Below are positions 1 to 5,808 of a stretch of 5,808 bases of DNA, one piece after another; positions within the stretch are counted from its first letter, which is position 1, and each line of letters starts with the position of its first letter. The stretch comes from Gammaproteobacteria bacterium UBA3532 (lineage in GTDB: Bacteria; Pseudomonadota; Gammaproteobacteria; Enterobacterales; UBA3532). The translations under genes were made by a program, and so were the position numbers. The notes below the pieces were generated by a model. That model saw nothing but the letters and a program-made list of their open reading frames with translations. It was not told where the DNA came from and searched no databases. The stretch lies in the NCBI GenBank assembly GCA_002376965.1, contig DFOV01000296.1:1-5808 (forward strand). The letters run 5' to 3'.

Positions 1-2630
1 GCATTGAGCTAGCACTGGCAAATATGCAAGGGAGAACGGCTATCGAGCTACGACTAGATGCTCACTACTACATTGAAGATCTGGTAAAAAATCACAGCCT
101 ATATCACGTTGTTATCCAGTCAGCTAAAATAGACTTGAGCCAGTTACCAGCCGGTGAAGGGACCCCGTCGCCCTCGCCCGACACGCTTTACCAGCAACTA
201 CTCGACTCCCTACCATTGACGAAAGATATTCCTCTACAAGCTCTGATGATTAGAGACTTAGAACTGATAGGCTTATCGCCACCACTTAATGCTTTAAAGG
301 TCGATGGAGGCATCGAAATCGACAGGAATAGTGACATAGCAATTGGTACGACTCTGAGATTTACGGATCTACCACCGCTGGATCTGGCCGTTAGCCTCAT
401 TCAGCCCAATCAAGTTTCGGTAGAGCTCGGCTTTGAAAATATTCGAAGCCATTGCCAAGCAACACCACTTCCAAATCAGCTTGGCGCCCAATGTATTTTT
501 AATCTAGACGGAACACTGGCACCACGTTGGATAGCGCTTATCAATGAAATGCTGTCCGGTGCACTTCCTATTCAGGCTTCATTATCAGAGCTTGAAGACA
601 TTCAACTTCAGTCAGAGTTTAAGCTGAATTCACCTCAACAATTCACTGGCACACTAGAACCCGATCAGCTTTCGGGGACGCTGCAGTCATCTCTACGCTC
701 TAAAATTCAATTAAATGATCCTCAAGCAAGCGGTGAGATCGAGCTAGTACTGCAAGGATATAGCGACCTGACATGGCCGCAATGGCAACATAAAGCCATG
801 CCATCTACTTTAAAAGGCATTATTCAAAGCGATGCCTCCCTATCTCCGCTTCTTCAAGGAAGTAACACCATTTCGTTCCAACTCAAACAACTACAAGCTG
901 ATGGTCAGGCAGAGCAATTAGAGTCTATCAGAGCCTCAGCACAAGCGTCTTTAGAAAACGGAAAGGATAGTTATAACTTGGCGATTGATATGGTGGATCT
1001 GACAAGCTTGTCACCACTCGCTCTAGTGGGACAAGGCCATATAAATATAACAAGCAACTCCCTACTGAAGATGGCTGAAGCAACAGGTCAGATTAGTCAC
1101 CAACAAAAGTGGCAGTTCAAATTAGACAAAAATCAGTTGCAGTGGCGTTCAACGCTCAATCATCCGACAGTGTTGAGCAACCTGAAACAAGACGACATTC
1201 AACTGAAAAGAGCTACGATCAGCGCAAAAAATCCATGGGATGTGGTCTTAAACTACCCTTCTATGGCGTTGAAAACTGCGAATATCGAAGCCACACTGAC
1301 CCCCATTGAGATTAAGCTTCCTGAACCAGTCTATCTTAGTGAAATTGAAATAGCTTTTACTAAGAGGAAGCTGGCCGCACTCGAACTTCGCGGTAGCAGC
1401 CTAGAATATCAAGCAGCGGACGTAGAAGTAAGCTCAAAGGAATGGGCTGTTAATTTAAATGAATTGCAATGGGAGCCTGTTCTAAACACTGAGATAGCCT
1501 ACCAGCTCAACGACCTCACCATAAAGGCTAGCGATATCTCCCAGCAGAACTGGCACTCGTACGGAGACTATAACCTCATAAACGACCAGTTATCGGGACA
1601 GAGCAAATGGCGTTATCAGCAAACAAATTTAGGAACAACGGATATCGTGTTCGACACAAGCACATATAGGGGAGAAGCCTCCATTGATCTGAAACTACCT
1701 CCAGTTGAAATCTATCCAAAGTGGCTTCCTCGCCTATCTCCCGACTTAAAAGATATGCTTCTTACCCAAGGAAATATTTTATTGAAAGGCGATACGGGAT
1801 TTGATTTGAATACTCAAGATATTCTGACCGATACACAGATTGATCTGACCGTCGCTGATTTGTCGGGGAGCTACACCGAGATCCCTTTTGAGAACCTATC
1901 AGGGCAATGGCGACTTTCTAGAGCAATTCCACTGAAGCTCGATACAATCAGCCCTCTGCAGATTGAAAACATCGGTGTAGGAAGTGTTATTAGTGATTTT
2001 TCATTGGCGTCGCGAGTTTACGAAAATGAAGTAGGGCTTCATGCCGATATCGACATGCTATCTTTCAATCTGTTTTCAGGAAAATGGTGGACGGAAGACA
2101 GCGCCTACCATTCAACGCAGCCAACCCAGCTGAACCTGAAATTTAGTGGCGTTGATTTAGGCAATGTCAGCGCGGTAATAGAGCAACGGAATATACAAAT
2201 GGCTGGCGTTATCGATGGCACCCTGCCCATTATTCTCTACCCCAATATGAACATTGAGTTTGGCAAGGGCTATATCCGCAATCAAGGCATTGGTCGACTA
2301 CAACTCACCGGTGATGCGGTCAAAGAGTTGGCAGGAGACAACCTCGCGGCGACCATCGCCATGGAAGCCTTAAGCAACCTACATGTTAACGAACTAAGGG
2401 CCGATATCGCGCAAAAAACTGGGCGTGATGTTGTCTTATCCGCTAAACTGAACGGTCAAAACCCGGATTTAAAAGGCGATCAACCTATCGAGCTAAATTT
2501 CAGCCTTACGGCTCCCCTTTTCAGCCTGCTTAACTTTATGAAGAGCTATATGCAGGGCGATTTTGGCAAGATGGAGCAAAATATTGAAGAATCTATTCAG
2601 CGTAAATTAAGGCAACGCAAGGTAAACTAG
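1..2630 (+). CDS. ydbH: YdbH, AsmA-like intermembrane phospholipid transport protein (5' end outside window)
   Basis: YdbH is an inner-membrane-anchored, beta-rich protein that spans the periplasm. In E. coli it works redundantly with TamB and YhdP to move phospholipids to the outer membrane. The frame is open to the left edge (first full codon at 3), and the ATG at 24 has no ribosome site. The N-terminal membrane anchor that starts E. coli YdbH (about 880 residues) is missing, so the true start lies upstream and perhaps 50-100 residues are cut off. Numbering from that ATG, the body is a long alternating hydrophobic/polar series typical of AsmA-like beta grooves. The C-terminal third carries the family signature (Pfam 'dicarboxylate transport', DctA-YdbH): FSGVDLG near 707, GVIDGTLPI at 728-736 and GKGYIRNQGIGRLQL near 747-761, followed by a basic tail. 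The old 'dicarboxylate transport' name is misleading. The ynbE and ydbL genes immediately downstream support the identity strongly. Confidence 0.93.
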   Translation, partial: IELALANMQGRTAIELRLDAHYYIEDLVKNHSLYHVVIQSAKIDLSQLPAGEGTPSPSPDTLYQQLLDSLPLTKDIPLQALMIRDLELIGLSPPLNALKVDGGIEIDRNSDIAIGTTLRFTDLPPLDLAVSLIQPNQVSVELGFENIRSHCQATPLPNQLGAQCIFNLDGTLAPRWIALINEMLSGALPIQASLSELEDIQLQSEFKLNSPQQFTGTLEPDQLSGTLQSSLRSKIQLNDPQASGEIELVLQGYSDLTWPQWQHKAMPSTLKGIIQSDASLSPLLQGSNTISFQLKQLQADGQAEQLESIRASAQASLENGKDSYNLAIDMVDLTSLSPLALVGQGHINITSNSLLKMAEATGQISHQQKWQFKLDKNQLQWRSTLNHPTVLSNLKQDDIQLKRATISAKNPWDVVLNYPSMALKTANIEATLTPIEIKLPEPVYLSEIEIAFTKRKLAALELRGSSLEYQAADVEVSSKEWAVNLNELQWEPVLNTEIAYQLNDLTIKASDISQQNWHSYGDYNLINDQLSGQSKWRYQQTNLGTTDIVFDTSTYRGEASIDLKLPPVEIYPKWLPRLSPDLKDMLLTQGNILLKGDTGFDLNTQDILTDTQIDLTVADLSGSYTEIPFENLSGQWRLSRAIPLKLDTISPLQIENIGVGSVISDFSLASRVYENEVGLHADIDMLSFNLFSGKWWTEDSAYHSTQPTQLNLKFSGVDLGNVSAVIEQRNIQMAGVIDGTLPIILYPNMNIEFGKGYIRNQGIGRLQLTGDAVKELAGDNLAATIAMEALSNLHVNELRADIAQKTGRDVVLSAKLNGQNPDLKGDQPIELNFSLTAPLFSLLNFMKSYMQGDFGKMEQNIEESIQRKLRQRKVN

Positions 2631-2667
2631 AATCTGCAACTTGGGCCTGCTTGATTTTAAATTTTGG

Positions 2668-2673
2668 TATCAT
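2668..2673 (+). promoter_or_regulatory. candidate extended -10 element upstream of ynbE
   Basis: In the 75-bp gap between ydbH and ynbE, TATCAT at 2668-2673 is preceded by TGG (2665-2667 read TGG), matching the TGn form of an extended -10 with one mismatch in the hexamer. A start near 2680 would leave a leader of about 26 nt before ynbE. No convincing -35 box lies at 16-18 bp spacing. It could give ynbE-ydbL transcription independent of ydbH, but this rests on sequence resemblance alone. Confidence 0.25.
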
Positions 2674-2693
2674 GTGCTCAGCGTAATAGAAAC

Positions 2694-2700
2694 AAGGAAA
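2694..2700 (+). promoter_or_regulatory. ribosome binding site that fixes the ynbE start
   Basis: AAGGAAA lies 5 nt before the ATG at 2706. The upstream alternative start at 2664 has no such site and would put a charged, non-signal-like stretch ahead of the lipoprotein signal, so 2706 is chosen. Confidence 0.75.
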
Positions 2701-2705
2701 CGCGT

Positions 2706-2900
2706 ATGAAGATGTTACTCGCATGGCTATGTTTAGCCGGACTGTTCGCCGGAAGCCTCTCTGGCTGCACCCACCACATCGAAGTCTCTGCTCGAGAGCC
2801 AATAACTATCAATCTCAACGTTAAGATTGAGCACGAAATAAAGGTGAAGGTGGACAAAGAGCTGGATGATCTATTCAGCGAAAATGACGAACTCTTTTAA
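2706..2900 (+). CDS. ynbE: YnbE, small outer-membrane lipoprotein partner of YdbH
   Basis: This encodes a 64-residue lipoprotein. Residues 1-20 form a signal peptide with basic Lys2 and a hydrophobic core, ending in the lipobox LSGC at 18-21. Cys21 would be the lipidated first residue of a 44-residue mature protein. Residue +2 is Thr rather than Asp, which favours sorting to the outer membrane. The mature part carries the family core EPITINLNVKIEHEI, an alternating pattern suited to beta-strand pairing, followed by an acidic end finishing in DELF. E. coli YnbE is nearly the same length and very similar in this core. There, YnbE contacts the C-terminal part of YdbH to complete the bridge to the outer membrane. 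The gene follows ydbH after 75 bp and precedes ydbL by 48 bp. A longer version starting at 2664 is open but poorly supported. Confidence 0.93.
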   Translation: MKMLLAWLCLAGLFAGSLSGCTHHIEVSAREPITINLNVKIEHEIKVKVDKELDDLFSENDELF

Positions 2901-2935
2901 TTCTCGGCCTAACTATTGAATCCTGGCCAAACGAT

Positions 2936-2939
2936 AGGA
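2936..2939 (+). promoter_or_regulatory. ribosome binding site that fixes the ydbL start
   Basis: AGGA lies 9 nt before the ATG at 2949. The only earlier in-frame option is a TTG at 2916 with no ribosome site, which would add 11 residues ahead of a normal signal peptide. The ATG at 2949 is therefore preferred. Confidence 0.65.
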
Positions 2940-2948
2940 ATCCGCATA

Positions 2949-3260
2949 ATGAAACAATTGTTACTCAGCCTGCTTCTACTTATTCCGCTAGCCTCCTTTG
3001 CACTTGATATCGACACAGCCAAGTCTCAAGGCCTGATTGGCGAACAACCGAATGGTTACTTGGGGTTGGTGGTCAATAACGCCGAAGCCAAAAAACTGAT
3101 CGACGACATCAACGCTAAACGCAAAGCCCAATATGCACAAATTGCCGAGCGAAACAATATTGATTTACATGTTGTTGAAAAACTCGCTGGCGAGAAAACC
3201 ATTAACAAAACTAAACCAGGTCACTTTATCTTTATTAATGGCACCTGGAGCAAAAAATAG
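2949..3260 (+). CDS. ydbL: YdbL, periplasmic DUF1318 protein modulating YdbH-YnbE
   Basis: This is a 103-residue exported protein. Residues 1-18 are a Sec signal peptide (basic MKQ start, leucine-rich core, ASFA before the likely cut at 18/19), leaving about 85 residues. The mature part has the DUF1318 pattern: an IDTAKSQGLIGEQPNGYLG segment (about 21-39), a Lys/Ala-rich helical middle containing INAKRKAQYAQIA (about 54-66), the LAGEK motif near 79-83, and a C-terminal PGHFIFINGTWSKK resembling the E. coli end (Gly-x-Tyr then NGxW). In E. coli YdbL regulates or chaperones the YdbH-YnbE interaction. It has no lipobox and no further membrane segment, so it should be soluble in the periplasm. 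It is the last gene of the cluster and is followed by a stem-loop at 3289-3310. Confidence 0.92.
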   Translation: MKQLLLSLLLLIPLASFALDIDTAKSQGLIGEQPNGYLGLVVNNAEAKKLIDDINAKRKAQYAQIAERNNIDLHVVEKLAGEKTINKTKPGHFIFINGTWSKK

Positions 3261-3288
3261 TTTCTGCCTCAATAGATGAGCCACAATT

Positions 3289-3310
3289 CCCTCGCATAAA
3301 TGTGCGAGGG
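3289..3310 (+). terminator. perfect stem-loop after ydbL, possible transcript end lacking a U-tract
   Basis: CCCTCGCA (3289-3296) and TGCGAGGG (3303-3310) form a perfect 8-bp stem with a 6-nt loop, 28 nt after the ydbL stop. Neither strand has a T-run directly after the stem, so it is not a textbook intrinsic terminator. It may instead protect the 3' end of the operon mRNA or mark a Rho-dependent or processed end. Confidence 0.45.
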
Positions 3311-3346
3311 CATAGAAATAACTGGCTTATCCCCCCTAGATCATCT

Positions 3347-3368
3347 CTTTTTAGTGCTGACTTTTTAG
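3347..3368. repeat. short direct repeat CTTTTTAG, two copies
   Basis: CTTTTTAG occurs at 3347-3354 and again at 3361-3368, 14 bp apart start to start. The copies flank or overlap the proposed -35 box of the next gene and could be a regulator site. In AT-rich DNA an 8-bp repeat can also arise by chance. Confidence 0.3.
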
Positions 3369-3384
3369 CTAAGATCAATAAAAT
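3357..3384 (+). promoter_or_regulatory. candidate sigma70-type promoter for the exported 345-aa protein
   Basis: CTGACT (3357-3362, 4 of 6 matches to TTGACA) and TAAAAT (3379-3384, 5 of 6 matches to TATAAT) are separated by 16 bp. A start near 3391 would give a leader of about 60 nt before the ATG at 3452. A second -10-like TATAAA at 3399-3404 has no -35 partner at proper spacing. The rest of the 191-bp intergenic region (3261-3451) is AT-rich and shows no gene. Confidence 0.35.
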
Positions 3385-3439
3385 ACCTACCACATACTTA
3401 TAAATTATATCTATCTCAAGATTTCATTTTATTTAGATT

Positions 3440-3444
3440 AAAGG
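3440..3444 (+). promoter_or_regulatory. ribosome binding site of the exported 345-aa protein
   Basis: AAAGG lies 7 nt before the ATG at 3452, which is followed directly by a clear signal peptide, so this start is well supported. Confidence 0.6.
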
Positions 3445-3451
3445 TAGTCAA

Positions 3452-4489
3452 ATGTTTAAAACTCTTATCAAGTCTTCTGCACTAGCACTTATCGCCCTCA
3501 GCTCTCAAGCCTTCGCGGCGGGAGAAGTTGATTTAATTCAAGCCAGCGTTAATCCTCAGTCTCACGGTACCGAGTCCCTGCTGGGCACCTTGCGCGTTAT
3601 TCATCAAAACGATAACAGCCAATGGCGTACATCAACGAATCGCGTTCACCAGGTTTTTATGACTTTTGAAACACTCGATGATGGTGTAGTTGAACGCGAG
3701 CTGGAGCTACTGGCCGGCGGTGACGAAGGCCCTGCCAACTATCACTTTTTTGATTCATGGGGTGGATTTGGCACAAATTCACAAACCATGCCACGCAACA
3801 TCAAGTTCCGCTACGACTATACTCGTACTGCAGCAGAAAGTGGCCACGTAAACCGCTTCACCACCAGCTATACCTTAGATAATGATGGCCAAGGCTATTC
3901 TCTGGAAGAGCTGCAGGCTGATGGCTGGACACGTACCATTGTATTTATGTTTGGTGAAACCGTACCCGGTCAAGATATGTTCATCCGTGGTGGTATCGAC
4001 CATGGGTTTGCGCAAGGTCTAGGGCGTGACTGTACCGCAGAAAACAAAGAATGTTCTCTACCCATTTTCCCTTATCAGTTCTCTATGCGCGACAATCAAA
4101 ATGATTTCTACCTGGATTGGTATGGAGCAGAAAGCGAGCAATCTAGCGATACGATGGGTAGCCCAGTCGCTTGGACTACCAACTTCTGGCCGTCAGACTG
4201 GGGCCCACGTAAAAGCGTCGTTCTTGACGGCTATGGTGAAACCTCGCTAAACCAATGGGGCCACCACTACTGGATGCTGGATGTGTATATGGATTGCGAC
4301 CAAGCTGTAAATGGCTGGTTCGAGCTAAAAAGCTTTATTTCAAATGGCCCAGGCTGGGAAGGCAACGTATCTCAAAGCGGTACGCCATATAACTCCTGGA
4401 ATCATTTCGCTCAATGTGGTAAGTTGAACAAGTTCGAGCGTAACAGCAGTAACGCTGAAATTACTGATATCCCATTTTTTGCACAATAA
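3452..4489 (+). CDS. exported Trp-rich protein of unknown function, possibly carbohydrate-binding
   Basis: I do not recognise a named family. The 345-residue product starts with a Sec signal peptide (Lys3 and Lys7, a hydrophobic core, and AFA before the likely cut at 22/23). No lipobox, membrane anchor or cell-wall signal follows, so it should be periplasmic or secreted. Residues 25-165 are beta-rich and acidic. From about 160 the sequence is very rich in aromatics: 12 Trp overall, 9 of them between 223 and 316. Motifs include FIRGGIDHG (177-185), DFYLDWYG (218-225), WTTNFWPSDWG (241-251), HHYWMLDV (271-278) and GWFELKSFI (288-296). Four cysteines (194, 201, 282, 322) could make two disulfides. 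From memory this second half resembles accessory modules of secreted gammaproteobacterial alpha-amylases, which would suggest glucan binding, but that is unverified. No catalytic domain is visible. The gene has its own candidate promoter and a strong terminator, so it is probably monocistronic. Confidence 0.85.
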   Translation: MFKTLIKSSALALIALSSQAFAAGEVDLIQASVNPQSHGTESLLGTLRVIHQNDNSQWRTSTNRVHQVFMTFETLDDGVVERELELLAGGDEGPANYHFFDSWGGFGTNSQTMPRNIKFRYDYTRTAAESGHVNRFTTSYTLDNDGQGYSLEELQADGWTRTIVFMFGETVPGQDMFIRGGIDHGFAQGLGRDCTAENKECSLPIFPYQFSMRDNQNDFYLDWYGAESEQSSDTMGSPVAWTTNFWPSDWGPRKSVVLDGYGETSLNQWGHHYWMLDVYMDCDQAVNGWFELKSFISNGPGWEGNVSQSGTPYNSWNHFAQCGKLNKFERNSSNAEITDIPFFAQ

Positions 4490-4510
4490 ACCCAAGCAGT
4501 GTAAAAGACG

Positions 4511-4536
4511 AAAGCGCGCCTACGGGCGCGTTTTTT
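4511..4536 (+). terminator. strong intrinsic terminator with UACG tetraloop
   Basis: CGCGCC (4515-4520) pairs perfectly with GGCGCG (4525-4530) around the loop TACG (4521-4524), an all-GC stem closed by C-G and capped by a UNCG-class tetraloop. Six T follow (4531-4536). The A-run at 4511-4513 can pair with the T-tract and lengthen the stem. It lies 21 nt after the stop of the exported-protein gene and should end its transcript. Confidence 0.93.
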
Positions 4537-4560
4537 ATTTGTAACTTTTCATTTATAACA

Positions 4561-5481
4561 ATGAGTTACCTATCATCTAAAGTAAAATCGCAAATGTATG
4601 CAACCTGGGCTCGCCTGGAACGCTCCGGTTTGCCCAGCGATATCATTCGCCAGCAGCTCATCGCGGTGTTGGGAGAATCGCTAAAAAACTCCCCGCTGAA
4701 ATCTCTTAACAACGCGACTCCCCTTTCAAGCCAACTCAGCCAGGCACATATTATTTATCCTTGGGAAACAGCCCTGCTTCAAGTCGGCGAGCAAAGCGGT
4801 GCTCAAGAGAAAGCCCTAGATTATCTGGCCAGCTATACCAAACAACGCCACGAAACCCTATCCGCATTACGCAAGAAACTATCTTACCCAATGGCCATCT
4901 GGGTAGTCAGCTTGTTTGTCATTCCTTTACCCCAAATAGCGCGAGGTGAGCTTAGCGTAACCACTTACCTAATAGGCATTGTTTGTGCGCTTAGCTCGGT
5001 AGTATTGGCATACTACCTGATTCGCCATGTCTATACGCTATACCGTCACGAACGATTACCTAGTGCATTGTCTGACGCCATAAGCCAGTTTCTGATGCTG
5101 TTTAAACCAGTAAGGATACAAACACTTTATCGCTACCTTTCCTGCATGAGCATAGGACTCAGTGCAGGGCTTCCGGCCGATCAAAGCATATCCCTCGCGA
5201 GTCGCTCTTTTGTTGGTAACAGCATAAGGCGGCGTTTTGCCGAACCACTTAGCGCTGTTAACAATGGTAACGGCGTTGCTGAAAGCCTAAAGCAATGCGG
5301 AATTATTGACGGGCAGCTGTATGCCAGCCTACAAAGCGCTGAACTAGCAGGAGAACTGCCTCAAATGCAGCAACATTGGGTGAGGTTAGCTCAACAAAGC
5401 GATGAGCCAGGCAAATCTTTCTGGATTGTCGCCGCTCCGTTAGCTTTTTACTTGATCTTTGCGGCGGTAGTCTTTCTTTAA
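4561..5481 (+). CDS. solitary GspF/PilC-like inner-membrane protein (T2SSF family)
   Basis: GspF and PilC are polytopic inner-membrane platform proteins of type II secretion and type IV pilus machines. This 306-residue protein shows the duplicated T2SSF layout. The first cytoplasmic domain spans about 12-108 (Tyr-Ala-Thr-Trp-Ala-Arg-Leu-Glu-Arg-Ser-Gly-Leu-Pro, then GEQSG at 76-80). Two membrane segments follow at about 110-124 and 135-155. The second domain spans about 185-280 (YRYLSCMSIGLSAGLP, then AELAGELPQM at 259-268), and a last membrane segment lies at about 287-305. Full GspF/PilC proteins have around 400 residues, so this is a short form lacking most of the usual N-terminal extension. 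No ATPase, pilin or secretin gene is in view, so its partners are unknown. The ATG at 4561 has no clear ribosome site, and Met12 (4594) is an alternative start. The gene begins only 24 bp after the preceding terminator's T-run and converges on djlA. Confidence 0.85.
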   Translation: MSYLSSKVKSQMYATWARLERSGLPSDIIRQQLIAVLGESLKNSPLKSLNNATPLSSQLSQAHIIYPWETALLQVGEQSGAQEKALDYLASYTKQRHETLSALRKKLSYPMAIWVVSLFVIPLPQIARGELSVTTYLIGIVCALSSVVLAYYLIRHVYTLYRHERLPSALSDAISQFLMLFKPVRIQTLYRYLSCMSIGLSAGLPADQSISLASRSFVGNSIRRRFAEPLSAVNNGNGVAESLKQCGIIDGQLYASLQSAELAGELPQMQQHWVRLAQQSDEPGKSFWIVAAPLAFYLIFAAVVFL

Positions 5482-5490
5482 AACTCCCCC

Positions 5491-5808
5491 TTACTTGCGG
5501 GTCTTCATAATAAGCTCGTAGGCCCCTTTGATTTCCTGGGTTTTTTCCTTGGCAAGTTTAATCATTTCTTCAGGCAAGCCCTTGGAAACCAGCTTGTCTG
5601 GATGGTGCTGAGACATCAGCTTTCGATAGGCGCGCTTTACTTCAGCGTCGGTCGCACTCTTCTCCACGCCAAGGATACGATAAGCATCTGTTAGCTGAGT
5701 AGCGCTGGATGGCCCAGCATAGTGACCACCGGCTTGACCTTGATACTGATGTTGCTGGTGGGCAAAGCGAATCGAAGCCATCGCTCGCTGCAACATCCAT
5801 TCAAATTG
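5491..5808 (-). CDS. djlA: DjlA, membrane-anchored DnaJ-like co-chaperone (C-terminal part; 5' end outside window)
   Basis: Only the last 105 or so codons are in the window, and the frame stays open to the right edge (Gln-Phe-Glu-Trp precede the first Met at 5796). The visible part holds a Gln/His/Gly-rich linker ([12 protein letters not shown]) and then a complete terminal J domain beginning at DAYRILGV. It has the [14 protein letters not shown] helix, with the essential HPD triad at 5596-5604, and ends in [12 protein letters not shown] domain at the very C-terminus, the Met-Ser-x-His-His-Pro-Asp-Lys-Leu string and the KGLPEEM insert are hallmarks of DjlA, and E. coli DjlA ends in the same way. 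DjlA has an N-terminal membrane anchor and a TerB-like domain (both off-window here). It stimulates DnaK at the inner membrane and affects Rcs envelope signalling when overproduced in E. coli. The stop is 9 bp from the stop of the convergent GspF-like gene. Confidence 0.93.
   Translation of the reverse strand, partial: QFEWMLQRAMASIRFAHQQHQYQGQAGGHYAGPSSATQLTDAYRILGVEKSATDAEVKRAYRKLMSQHHPDKLVSKGLPEEMIKLAKEKTQEIKGAYELIMKTRK

Noticed and set aside
188..400. 70-codon open frame on the - strand
   Set aside because: It lies fully inside ydbH, has no ribosome site and encodes no recognisable pattern; it is a shadow of the real gene.
1109..1309. 66-codon open frame on the + strand inside ydbH
   Set aside because: It is out of frame within a well-supported coding region, and its Arg/Lys/Ser-rich composition is typical of a shadow frame.
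1..2630. Naming the first gene a dicarboxylate transporter
   Set aside because: The Pfam label for the YdbH C-terminus is historical. The sequence lacks multiple membrane segments, and the ynbE-ydbL context fits the lipid-bridge role.
2593..2802. 69-codon open frame on the - strand across the ydbH-ynbE junction
   Set aside because: It overlaps the ydbH 3' end and the ynbE signal peptide. The + strand genes have ribosome sites and family motifs, and this frame has neither.
3261..3451. A small RNA or riboswitch in the intergenic region
   Set aside because: Apart from the ydbL-end hairpin and promoter-like boxes the region is simple AT-rich DNA, with no conserved riboswitch core and no terminator before the ATG.
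4026..4250. 74-codon + strand frame inside the exported-protein gene
   Set aside because: It is a frame shadow with no ribosome site or domain, and the host gene is intact from signal peptide to terminator.
4761..4949. 62-codon + strand frame inside the GspF-like gene
   Set aside because: It is an out-of-frame shadow with Arg/Ser/Pro-rich composition, while the GspF-like frame has conserved motifs through this stretch.
1..5808. CRISPR array, insertion sequence, prophage or defence island
   Set aside because: There are no regularly spaced repeats, transposase-like frames, terminal inverted repeats or phage or nuclease genes. All space is taken by intact or edge-cut housekeeping-like genes.

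Overview
The window reads as ordinary chromosome of a gammaproteobacterium, probably marine or environmental. The evidence is a ydbH-ynbE-ydbL cluster and a DjlA-type J-protein, both gammaproteobacterial families. Base composition is moderate and even, with no sign of insertion sequences, phage genes, tRNA or rRNA genes, or a CRISPR array. A secreted, tryptophan-rich protein that may bind polysaccharide would suit a polymer-degrading marine lineage, but that placement is inference.

Left part (1-3260, + strand): a ydbH gene cut off at its 5' end by the window edge, then the small lipoprotein gene ynbE and the small periplasmic protein gene ydbL. In E. coli the YdbH-YnbE pair forms one of the AsmA-like bridges that carry phospholipids from the inner to the outer membrane, and YdbL modulates that pairing. 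Gene order, sizes, signal peptides and conserved C-terminal motifs all fit. A perfect 8-bp stem-loop follows ydbL.

Middle part (3261-4560): a 191-bp intergenic region with a candidate promoter and a short direct repeat, then one monocistronic gene (3452-4489) for an exported 345-residue protein of unknown function. Its second half resembles, from memory, accessory carbohydrate-binding-like modules of secreted alpha-amylases, but no catalytic domain is present. It ends at a strong intrinsic terminator with a UACG tetraloop.

Right part (4561-5808): a solitary inner-membrane protein of the GspF/PilC (T2SSF) family with no other secretion or pilus genes in view. It converges, with 9 bp between stop codons, on the 3' end of djlA on the - strand. 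djlA runs off the right edge, leaving the linker and complete J domain visible.

The best candidates for something undescribed are the exported 345-residue protein and the solitary GspF-like protein. Nothing here amounts to a recognisable new multi-gene system.
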